DNA from: Kitasatospora sp. GAS204B | GTDB lineage: Bacteria > Actinomycetota > Actinomycetes > Streptomycetales > Streptomycetaceae | DNA: 64,000 nucleotides | Direction of reading: 5' to 3' | Assembly (NCBI RefSeq): GCF_029892155.1 | Contig: NZ_JARZAG010000003.1 | Location: 186,001 to 250,000 of the forward strand | In this document: one piece after another, positions 57,054-64,000 of the stretch | How positions within the stretch are numbered: position 1 is the first letter of the stretch | Layout: the number at the start of each line of letters is the position of its first letter | Translations under genes and position numbers: made by a program | The notes under the pieces: model-generated | Told to the model about the DNA's origin: nothing | Seen by the model: the letters and a program-made list of their open reading frames with translations, nothing else | Database searches by the model: none

Positions 57054-57286
57054 CGCGGCGCCAGGATCGGTTGCTCGATGAGCTGCATGGCCTCGGTCGG
57101 CTGCTGCAGGCCGCTGCGGTGGATGGCGCTGCGGTGGACGTGCTGGATCCGCTGCTCGCCGACATGCGGCAGGTGCATGAGGGGATCGTCGACCACCTGG
57201 CCGCCGAGCTCAGCTTGCCGCGCCGTCGCGCGGTCCCTGCCCCGCTGCTCGCGCGGTCCCTGGCCCGGCGCCGCTGCTCGAGCTGA
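57050..57286 (+). CDS. Small helical protein coupled to terpene-synthase-like gene
   Basis: 78 residues from a GTG overlapping the cyclase stop. Amphipathic helices (LLDELHGLGRLLQAAAVDGA; MRQVHEGIVDHLAAEL) and a basic Arg-rich tail. Tight coupling suggests a partner of the cyclase-like protein. Function unknown. Confidence 0.5.
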   Translation: MTRRQDRLLDELHGLGRLLQAAAVDGAAVDVLDPLLADMRQVHEGIVDHLAAELSLPRRRAVPAPLLARSLARRRCSS

Positions 57287-57463
57287 CCCGGGCGTTCATG
57301 GCCGCCCAACAGACTCCCGTGCCGGCCGCTGGTGGAATCCGAAGGACAGCGGCTGGCACGGGCCCAACCCGCGTGGCGGGCGTTCACCGGCGGCGCGTAT
57401 GCTGCGCGCGCCGGTTTGTCCGATTACCGGCGAAAGCTGCACCACCAGAGGAGCATCGCCCCG

Positions 57464-57559
57464 ATGAGCACCACCCCGCCGCTCGCGCGCTCCGGCCGGC
57501 TTACTCGTCGCGGAGTAGCTGCGACGCAGGAACGCCGAGTGCTCGCGCGATCAGCATGA
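57464..57559 (+). CDS. Possible small basic peptide
   Basis: 31-residue frame from an ATG with AGAGGAG about 11 bases upstream and a TATGCT -10-like element at 57398-57403. It overlaps the 3' end of the minus-strand XRE gene. May be a truncated gene or chance frame. Confidence 0.22.
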   Translation: MSTTPPLARSGRLTRRGVAATQERRVLARSA

Positions 57560-57737
57560 GGGCGTCCAGTGATGCGGAGTGCGTGGCCAGCTCAGTGCGG
57601 TAGACGGTATGCCGGTGCACTCCTGACGCTTCGGCGAGGCGCTCCTGGGACCAGCCCCGCTCGGTCCGCAAGGCGCGGACGCGGCGCCCGACCTGCTTTC
57701 GCTGGTCGAGCACCCAGATAGGAAGGTCGGTCGGCAC
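57501..57737 (-). CDS. XRE-family transcriptional regulator
   Basis: 78 residues from a GTG (no clear binding site). It is nearly all HTH: VGRRVRALRTERGWSQERLA, EASGVHRHTVYRTE. Divergent from the right end, with the GCCGCA-AATA-TGCGGC palindrome upstream. Could regulate the cargo operon or excision end. Confidence 0.75.
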   Translation of the reverse strand: MPTDLPIWVLDQRKQVGRRVRALRTERGWSQERLAEASGVHRHTVYRTELATHSASLDALMLIARALGVPASQLLRDE

Positions 57738-57771
57738 CTAGTCACGCTGACCGGTCCATGATCGAATGTCA

Positions 57772-57787
57772 GCCGCAAATATGCGGC
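57772..57787. promoter_or_regulatory. Palindrome upstream of XRE gene
   Basis: GCCGCA (57772-57777), AATA, TGCGGC (57782-57787): perfect 6-bp arms in an AT-rich patch upstream of the leftward XRE gene; likely operator. Confidence 0.5.
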
Positions 57788-57935
57788 AAAATGCCAGGTC
57801 ATCAGGTGTACGCCGCCAGGGCCTGGGCATCAAGGAAGCGGCTCCGACGGCCTCACTCGGCCGATTGGAGCGTACGGAGCGGGCTCGGGAGGTTGCGTAT
57901 CCCCTCGGGCCCGTTAGACGCCGCATGCCGGCGTC

Positions 57936-57965
57936 CCGCCCCGGCGCGCACTCGCGCCGGGGCGG
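57936..57965 (+). terminator. Strong hairpin terminator 1
   Basis: CCGCCCCGGCGCG (57936-57948) with CGCGCCGGGGCGG (57953-57965), loop CACT, followed by TTTAGTGTGT. Perfect 13-bp stem. Confidence 0.8.
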
Positions 57966-57981
57966 TTTAGTGTGTACGCAA

Positions 57982-58016
57982 GAGAGCCCCCGTCGACGTA
58001 AGCGACGGGGGCTCTC
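57982..58016. terminator. Strong hairpin terminator 2
   Basis: GAGAGCCCCCGTCG (57982-57995) with CGACGGGGGCTCTC (58003-58016), 7-base loop, perfect 14-bp stem. Insulates the right end of the prophage. Confidence 0.8.
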
Positions 58017-58201
58017 CCGTGGTCGGGCCCGAGTGTCCTCCCCGGCCCTTCCACGGCCACGCGAAGGGGGCGTATCCGGCCGTGCCAACATGGCCGCCCC
58101 TACAGCAGTCACTCTACGGGATGGAGCTGACTTGACCAGGGGCGTTATTGAATCTCGATCGGGGGGGTTGTGGACTTTATGCGGACTCTCAAGATCAAGA
58201 A

Positions 58202-58232
58202 GAGCCCCGAACCATGATCTCGTTCGGGGCTC
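58202..58232 (-). terminator. tRNA-Thr terminator, on the prophage side of attR
   Basis: GAGCCCCGAA (58202-58211) pairs with TTCGGGGCTC (58223-58232). Read on the minus strand it is 20 bases past the tRNA 3' end and followed by TTCTTGATCTT. Because it is inside attR, the phage supplies the terminator. Confidence 0.7.
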
Positions 58233-58251
58233 CCCAGCAGGTCAGATACGC

Positions 58252-58295
58252 GAGCCCCCTGTCGGGTTCGAACCGACGACCCCCGCTTTACAAGA
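58252..58295 (+). repeat. attR core, 3' segment of tRNA-Thr
   Basis: Identical to 7712-7755 over 44 bases. It covers T-arm and anticodon 3' side of the tRNA, the usual crossover region for tyrosine integrases. Integration leaves the tRNA intact. Confidence 0.93.
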
Positions 58296-58326
58296 GCGGT
58301 GCTCTGGCCAACTGAGCTAAGGAGGC
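58253..58326 (-). tRNA. tRNA-Thr(TGT)
   Basis: 74 bases read from 58326 to 58253. Acceptor GCCTCCT pairs with AGGGGGC, the anticodon loop CTTGTAA carries TGT between CCGCT/AGCGG arms, and the T-arm GTTCGAA loop is canonical. CCA is not encoded. The D-arm (AGCTCAGTTGG) is normal, so the gene appears functional. Confidence 0.95.
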
Positions 58327-58464
58327 ACGGCGACCGTCCACGGCGAGGCCATGGCGGCAACCGGGTCGCAGTCTACCGGCAGGGGCGGGCGCGGTGGGGT
58401 GGATGGCCCGGGGAGATCGGCGGGAGTGTGACCGGACCGGTATGAGGGTGGGCGGTGAGAGGGG

Positions 58465-58493
58465 CTGACAAGGGGGAAAGGGGCGGGTAGCCT
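58465..58493 (+). promoter_or_regulatory. Putative msiK promoter
   Basis: CTGACA (58465-58470), 17-base spacer, TAGCCT (58488-58493), about 120 bases before the msiK ATG. HrdB-like. Confidence 0.5.
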
Positions 58494-58612
58494 CGGCCGG
58501 AGCGGGTTCTCGAGTGGTCCAGACCATCGGACAGACGAGGACCGGCCCGCACCACTCACCCCTTTACTCGGATCGTCCGGCACGTTCCTGCCGGTGAAGG
58601 AGACGCACCATC

Positions 58613-59704
<1,092 letters not shown>

Positions 59705-59764
59705 TCGAAGCCCCTGATCGAAGCCCCGGATCGAACAGGCAGCTCCGCACAACCGAACGACCGC

Positions 59765-59802
59765 GCGCGGCCCCGTCGGACACCCGTCCGACGGGGCCGC
59801 GC
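59765..59802. terminator. Terminator of msiK
   Basis: GCGCGGCCCCGTCGGAC (59765-59781) and GTCCGACGGGGCCGCGC (59786-59802), perfect 17-bp stem, loop ACCC. Confidence 0.85.
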
Positions 59803-59867
59803 CGCTGCGTCACTCATCCGTGTGACGGAGTGCCTGCGGGGCGTCATACGGCGCTAACCTCACTGGC

Positions 59868-60344
59868 GTGAAGCAGCTCGTTCGCCGCATCGGCCAGACC
59901 ATCGCCCTCACCCTGCCCGTGGTCCTCGTGACCACCGGCACCCTCGCCGTGACCCGAGTGGCCTGGGCGCCGCCGGTGAACGACAACCAGCAGGTGGTGG
60001 CCGCCTCCAGCGGCGTCGGCGGTGGCATCGGCCGCACCGCCACCACCGCCGACGTCACCGGTGCCACCAACGGCGGCGGTGCCACCAGCCACTCGGGCAT
60101 GTCGCCGCAGGACGCCCTGCGCACCGACCTGATGCAGGAGTTGCGGTCCCGTGGCGCCGCCGCGGCGCTGGACCTGCTGGACCGCAGCATGACCGCGCAG
60201 CCCGCGCTCACCCCGTACTGCAGCACGCTCGCCAAGGAGTTGGGCCAGGCGACGCTGAAGCTGTACCAGGGCGACGTGCAGCGCGCCCGGTCCTTCGCCC
60301 GCCCGGTCTGCGACGGCTCCTTCGCGGCCGGCATCGCGGGCTGA
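59868..60344 (+). CDS. Secreted/membrane-anchored hypothetical protein
   Basis: 158 residues from a GTG, with TAACCT about 13 bases upstream suggesting a near-leaderless message. Basic start then a hydrophobic segment (IALTLPVVLVTTGTLAV) acting as signal or anchor, an Ala/Gly/Thr linker and a helical C-terminal domain with two Cys. Conserved near msiK in streptomycetes. Confidence 0.7.
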   Translation: MKQLVRRIGQTIALTLPVVLVTTGTLAVTRVAWAPPVNDNQQVVAASSGVGGGIGRTATTADVTGATNGGGATSHSGMSPQDALRTDLMQELRSRGAAAALDLLDRSMTAQPALTPYCSTLAKELGQATLKLYQGDVQRARSFARPVCDGSFAAGIAG

Positions 60345-60440
60345 CGCACCGTCAGCGGAGTCCGCACGTCACCCCAGGACCACCCGCACGCCACCCGAGG
60401 CCGAACCCGGTGAGCGGCATCCAGGCCTATCCTGCTGCCC

Positions 60441-61232
60441 ATGACCGGCTTCGACCTCCCCGCGCCCCCTTCCGCGCCGTTTGCCAGCCCGAGCCCTCTG
60501 GTCGCCCCGACCCCTGCGGCCACCGTCACGCAGGCCGTGATCCTGGCCGGCGGTCAGGGCTCGCGGCTGCGCCCGTACACCGATGACCGGCCCAAGCCGC
60601 TGGTCGAGATCCCCGGCACCGGTACGCCGATCGTCGGACACCAACTCGCCTGGCTGGCAGCCGAAGGCGTGACCGACGTGGTGATCTCCTGCGGCCATCT
60701 GGCCGAGGTGTTGCAGGCCTGGCTGGACCAGGCCGACCTGCCGCTCCGGGCCAGCACCGTGGTCGAGGCCGAACCGCTGGGCCGGGGCGGCGGGTTGAAG
60801 TTCGCCTCGAAGGCGCTGCCGCGCCCGGACGAGCCCTGGTACGCCACCAACGGGGACATCTGGACCCGGTTCAGCCTGCGCGAGATGGCCGCCTTCCACC
60901 ACGAGCGGGACGCCCTGGCCACCCTCGCGCTGGCCCGGCCCCGGATCCCCTGGGGCGCGGTGGAGACCGACCAGTTCGGCAACATCCTGGACTTCATCGA
61001 GGCGCCGCCCTCCCCGTTCCTGATCAACGCCGGGCTCTACGTCTTCGCGGCCGGTTTCGCCGAGCTGCTGCCCGACGTGGGCGACCACGAGCGCACCACC
61101 TTCCCGCAACTCGCCCGTGCCAAGCGGCTCGCGGGCTACCAGCTGCCGCAGGGCGTCTACTGGCGGGCGATCGACACCGCCAAGGACCTCATCGAGGCCG
61201 CCAAGGAGCTCGCCGCAGCCCGGCAGGACTGA
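60441..61232 (+). CDS. NDP-sugar nucleotidyltransferase
   Basis: 263 residues. After a Pro/Ala N-terminus, the Rossmann-like core begins at VILAGGQGSRLRPYTDDRPK, the GxGxRxxPxTxxxPK nucleotidyltransferase signature; GDIW and NAGLYVF follow. It should activate a sugar phosphate with an NTP for glycan synthesis. TATCCT upstream suggests a leaderless transcript. Second-copy LbH repeats are absent. Confidence 0.85.
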   Translation: MTGFDLPAPPSAPFASPSPLVAPTPAATVTQAVILAGGQGSRLRPYTDDRPKPLVEIPGTGTPIVGHQLAWLAAEGVTDVVISCGHLAEVLQAWLDQADLPLRASTVVEAEPLGRGGGLKFASKALPRPDEPWYATNGDIWTRFSLREMAAFHHERDALATLALARPRIPWGAVETDQFGNILDFIEAPPSPFLINAGLYVFAAGFAELLPDVGDHERTTFPQLARAKRLAGYQLPQGVYWRAIDTAKDLIEAAKELAAARQD

Positions 61233-61267
61233 TCCCCGCTCCCAGAACAACTCCCAGAACAAGTCAG

Positions 61268-61311
61268 GGGCCCCTTTGCTCCGTTCCGGCCGGAACGGAG
61301 CAAAGGGGCCC
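61268..61311. terminator. Bidirectional terminator
   Basis: Two 22-base perfect complements (61268-61289 and 61290-61311) meet without a loop; the outer part reads GGGCCCCTTTGCTCC. Serves convergent nucleotidyltransferase and DoxX genes. Confidence 0.85.
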
Positions 61312-61328
61312 GTGACGCACCCGCCGGT

Positions 61329-63308
61329 TCAGGCCAGCGGCGCGCGCCCTGAGGAGCCGTCCGCCGAGGTCCCTGGACCCGGCATCCCCAGCGTCGACGG
61401 CAGCCGCAGCTGCGGCGGGCCGCTGCCCAGCACCCCGCCGATCAGCCCGTCGCTCGGGCTGGACTTGGGTGCCCGGGTGCTCGCCCCGGACCCGGTGCCC
61501 TGGCTGCCGCCCGACGCCGGCGCCCCGCCGCCGGCGGGGGTCGTGCCGGGGCCGGGCGCGCCGGCGGTCGAACCGCCCTGCCCGGTCGCGTTGCCGGCCC
61601 CGGAGCCCTCACTCGTGGCGCCCCGGGTGGACGTGGACGGGTGCGCCTTGGCGCTCTTCCCGGCCGAGGGTGCGGCTGAGGACGACGCGGACGGCGCCGC
61701 CGACGGTGTCCCTGCCCCGTGGCCGGTGGCCGCCCCGCCGCCCGGCACTGCCGGGACGGGCACCACGGGAGCCTGCGACACGCCCGAGCGACCGGTGGTG
61801 GCCGGCCAGACCGGCGTGCCGTAGTCGGTCGGTGGCTGGCCGGGGCCGGGCTGCGGCCGCCCGCCGGTGCGCACGGCGGCGCCCAGCAGCGAACCGAGCA
61901 GCAGGGTCAGCCCGATCACCACGACGGCCGCCACGGTGCCCCGGCGCAGCACCCGGCGGCGCACCGCCCTGGGTGCCTGCGGGCCGTACCGGCGCCAGGC
62001 ATCCAGCGCGATCCGGCCGTCCAGCGAGGCGAACGGCGCGCCGGCGATCAGCAGCGGGCTCCAGGCCGCCAGGAAGATCAGGTCGGGCGTGTCGTAGACC
62101 GGCACGGCGCGCCAGCTCACCGTGAAGAGCAGCGCGGCGGAGAGCAGCATCGCGGCTCCGGCGGCCAGCCGCTGCCAGAGCCCGAGCAGCGACAGCACGC
62201 CGACCACGATCTCGGTGAACGCCACGCCGAGGCCGGCCCCGACCGGGTGCGCCATGGCGAAGTCCAGCAGCGGCTGGGCCGCCTTCCACGCGTGCAGCGA
62301 GGCGAGCCAGCGCATCATCGAGCCGCGGTCGCCGCCGTCGAAGTACACCGGGTCGCAGATCTTGCTGAAGCCGGCGTAGACCGAGAGCGAGCCGAGCAGC
62401 ACCCGCAGCGGCAGCAGCACCAGCCCGAGGTCGACCTTCCGACCGGGGTGCCAGGCGTGCCGGCTCGACTCGCCCGCCATGGCGGCGGCCGAGTACTCGG
62501 GCAGTTCCCCGCTAGGTTGCCAACCCGCCGCGCGGGTCCGCTCCCGGCGCGGCTCGGCGGGCCGCTCCGGCGTGGCGGACCCGGGCGGCGTGCGGGGGCC
62601 GGGCGGCTCGTCCGCCGCCCAGCCGTGCGGTTGCCGGGGCACCGCACCACGCCCGCTGTAGGAGCCGTGGTGGCCGCCGTAGCCGTACGAGCCGCCGACC
62701 GGCGCGTCGTCCCAGCCGGGCACGGCCTCCAGCGGCTGGGTCTCCTCGGAATCGACCAGGCCCACCGAGGACCCGCCGATCGAGGACCCGCCCAGCGAGG
62801 ACCCGCCGCCCGAGAGCGCCCCGGCCGAGGCCGGGCCGCCCGCCGGCGCGGGCACGGTGTTCAGCCGCACCGCGTCCAGCAGCTGAGTGGCCGCCAGGTC
62901 GCCCGGCGCCGCCTGACCGCTCCAGGTGACGGCGGTGACCCGGCCCTTGCGCCGTGGCGCGCCGAGCGCCGTCGAGCCGCCCAGCGCGGACCCGGCTCCC
63001 GCCAGCGCTCCGGCACCGGCCAGCGATCCGGCACCGCCGTCCGCGCTCCCGGCCCGGACCAGCCCGGGCCGGCCGCCGTACGTCAACGCCGCGTACGGCC
63101 GCCCGAAGGAGTCCGCGTACGGCACCGCCACCGGCGGCGGCGCGTCGAGCAGCGGCGCGAGCGGCGCGGGCAGTCTGAGCCGGAAGCTGACCTGGGTGTT
63201 GCTGAGCCGAGCGGGATCGCTCGGCACCTTGACGGTGCTGAGGGTGGGCTCAGCCTCTATCCCTGTCGCTTGGCCGAACCGGGGGCGCCGAGGTGTTCTG
63301 GTGTCCAC
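61329..63308 (-). CDS. DoxX-domain membrane protein with long disordered ends
   Basis: 659 residues from a GTG with GAGGGG upstream. The first 280 residues are Gly/Ser/Pro-rich and disordered. About 290-420 form the four-helix DoxX domain (LLPLRVLLGSLSVYAGFSKI; LGVAFTEIVVGVLSLLGLWQ). A further TM helix (VVVIGLTLLLGSLLGAAV) precedes a 150-residue Pro/Ser/Thr/Gly tail. Probably a cell-envelope protein. A palindrome abuts its start. Confidence 0.78.
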   Translation of the reverse strand: MDTRTPRRPRFGQATGIEAEPTLSTVKVPSDPARLSNTQVSFRLRLPAPLAPLLDAPPPVAVPYADSFGRPYAALTYGGRPGLVRAGSADGGAGSLAGAGALAGAGSALGGSTALGAPRRKGRVTAVTWSGQAAPGDLAATQLLDAVRLNTVPAPAGGPASAGALSGGGSSLGGSSIGGSSVGLVDSEETQPLEAVPGWDDAPVGGSYGYGGHHGSYSGRGAVPRQPHGWAADEPPGPRTPPGSATPERPAEPRRERTRAAGWQPSGELPEYSAAAMAGESSRHAWHPGRKVDLGLVLLPLRVLLGSLSVYAGFSKICDPVYFDGGDRGSMMRWLASLHAWKAAQPLLDFAMAHPVGAGLGVAFTEIVVGVLSLLGLWQRLAAGAAMLLSAALLFTVSWRAVPVYDTPDLIFLAAWSPLLIAGAPFASLDGRIALDAWRRYGPQAPRAVRRRVLRRGTVAAVVVIGLTLLLGSLLGAAVRTGGRPQPGPGQPPTDYGTPVWPATTGRSGVSQAPVVPVPAVPGGGAATGHGAGTPSAAPSASSSAAPSAGKSAKAHPSTSTRGATSEGSGAGNATGQGGSTAGAPGPGTTPAGGGAPASGGSQGTGSGASTRAPKSSPSDGLIGGVLGSGPPQLRLPSTLGMPGPGTSADGSSGRAPLA

Positions 63309-63314
63309 ACCCCT

Positions 63315-63337
63315 CTAACCGGGTGACACCCGGTTAG
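63315..63337 (-). promoter_or_regulatory. Perfect palindrome at 5' leader of DoxX gene
   Basis: CTAACCGGGTG (63315-63325) and CACCCGGTTAG (63327-63337) around one base; 6 bases from the GTG, next to the GAGGGG binding site. Likely an operator or an RNA hairpin controlling translation. Confidence 0.55.
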
Positions 63338-63502
63338 GACACTCTCCCGGGTGCAACTCCCGGGCGTGGCTGACGGATCCGGTCAGTCTCGCGCGGGATG
63401 GTGACCGTTCGGATCAGACTCGGAAAGAACCCGTCACCGTCAGGCCACCGACCGTCGAGCAGCGCCGTCTCACCGGCCACCGACCCTCGAGCGCCGCCCG
63501 CC

Positions 63503-64000
63503 TCACCCCACCTTGGCCCGCAGCCGCGCCGCCTCGTAGAGCACGATCCCGGCCGCGACGCCGGCGTTCAGCGACTCGGTCTGACCCGGCATCGGAATCC
63601 GCACCCGGATGTCACAGGTCTCCGCGACCAGCCGGGACAGTCCCTTGCCCTCGCTGCCTGCCACGATCACCACCGGACCGGTCAGCGCCTCCAGGTCGCC
63701 GATCTCCGCCTCGCCGTCCGCCGCCAGGCCGACCACCAGCAGCCCGGCCTTCTGGTAGGCCTGCAGCGCCCGGGTCAGGTTGGTCGCCCGGGCCACCGGC
63801 AGCCGGGCCGCGGCGCCCGAGGAGGTCTTCCAGGCACCGGCCGTCATGCCGGCCGCCCGCCGCTCGGGGATCACCACGCCGTGCGCGCCGAACGCCGCGG
63901 CCGACCGGACCACGGCGCCCAGGTTGCGCGAGTCGGTGACCCCGTCCAGCGCCATGACCAGCGCGTCCTCGCCCAGGTCGGCGGCCGCCCCCAGCAGGTC
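63503..64000 (-). CDS. rlmB: SpoU/TrmH-family 23S rRNA 2'-O-methyltransferase (RlmB), 5' end outside window
   Basis: The frame continues to base 64000; 165 C-terminal residues are visible. SPOUT motifs are present: motif 1 [11 protein letters not shown], motif 2 [11 protein letters not shown] and motif 3 [20 protein letters not shown], which form the knotted SAM site. RlmB methylates G2251 (E. coli numbering) of 23S rRNA. The first visible residues belong to the hinge before the catalytic domain. Confidence 0.9.
   Translation of the reverse strand, partial: DLLGAAADLGEDALVMALDGVTDSRNLGAVVRSAAAFGAHGVVIPERRAAGMTAGAWKTSSGAAARLPVARATNLTRALQAYQKAGLLVVGLAADGEAEIGDLEALTGPVVIVAGSEGKGLSRLVAETCDIRVRIPMPGQTESLNAGVAAGIVLYEAARLRAKVG

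Larger units (their letters stand above)
57738..58251. other. Right-arm noncoding region of prophage
   Basis: About 510 bases with no credible gene. It holds an operator-like palindrome, two strong terminators, a candidate arm-type repeat and the tRNA terminator. Long frames here are read-through of the tRNA region. Confidence 0.6.
7712..58295. mobile_element. Siphovirus-type prophage integrated at tRNA-Thr(TGT)
   Basis: Bounded by the 44-bp att repeats. From left to right it holds integrase, repressor, operators, early/replication genes, terminase to lysis genes, and a cargo island. HK97-type capsid, ClpP-type protease, long tape measure, split tail chaperone and no sheath gene indicate a non-contractile long-tailed phage. 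No frameshift or IS was seen in essential structural genes, so it may be inducible. Confidence 0.92.

Noticed and set aside
57766-58320. 185-residue frame ending in PPVGFEPTTPALQERCSGQLS-type text
   Set aside because: This tail is simply translation of the tRNA-Thr gene; the rest is Arg-rich and crosses two strong terminators.

Overview
The window is about 70% GC, with GTG/TTG starts, dense ATGA/GTGA overlaps and Streptomyces-type families (WhiB, MsiK, XRE-TPR regulators, DUF2637, DUF3631). It is a Streptomycetaceae chromosome, Streptomyces or Kitasatospora, carrying at least one complete prophage beside an older integrated element.

Layout. (1) 1-2526: a translationally coupled trio, a JmjC/cupin oxygenase (5' end outside the window), an aldo/keto reductase and an APH-fold phosphotransferase. 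(2) 2611-7811: remains of a small integrative element: membrane protein, DUF3631 ATPase with a repeat-rich linker, Xis-like HTH protein, XRE regulator and a large tyrosine integrase. (3) 7712-58295: a siphovirus-type prophage of about 50.5 kb bounded by a perfect 44-bp direct repeat. The right copy is the 3' part of a tRNA-Thr(TGT) gene; the left copy lies inside the 3' end of the older element's integrase gene, so two elements appear stacked at one tRNA. (4) 58253-64000: host chromosome with tRNA-Thr, msiK, a secreted protein, a nucleotidyltransferase, a DoxX-domain membrane protein and an rlmB-type methyltransferase cut by the window end.

Prophage programme. At the left end are a leftward integrase and repressor, then an operator/promoter region with repeated TTCTAC-type half-sites and rightward Cro-like and Xis-like genes. 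The early region (10.7-30.1 kb) holds a Sak4-like ATPase, a WhiB protein, a sliding-clamp-like protein, a replication initiator with six GGTCCGGAAACCGGACC iterons inside its own gene (lambda O style), a DnaC-type loader and many small zinc-binding proteins. It also has three opposite-strand inserts (orphan Phd/YefM antitoxin, HNH nuclease, small membrane protein) and a DUF2637-containing membrane cluster resembling Streptomyces plasmid and ICE spread genes. The late region (30.4-53.5 kb) runs terminase, portal, ClpP-type protease, HK97 capsid, connectors, tail tube, frameshifted tail chaperone, tape measure, tail proteins, lysin and holins, interrupted by a homing-type HNH gene after the tape measure.

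The right arm (53.6-57.8 kb), between the late terminator and attR, is a cargo island of separately transcribed genes: a small protein, a HAD hydrolase, an XRE-TPR regulator and an operon built around a class I terpene-synthase-like protein, followed by another XRE regulator. A terpene-synthase fold in prophage cargo is the most unusual content of the window. The in-gene replication iterons and the stacked tRNA-Thr insertions come next.
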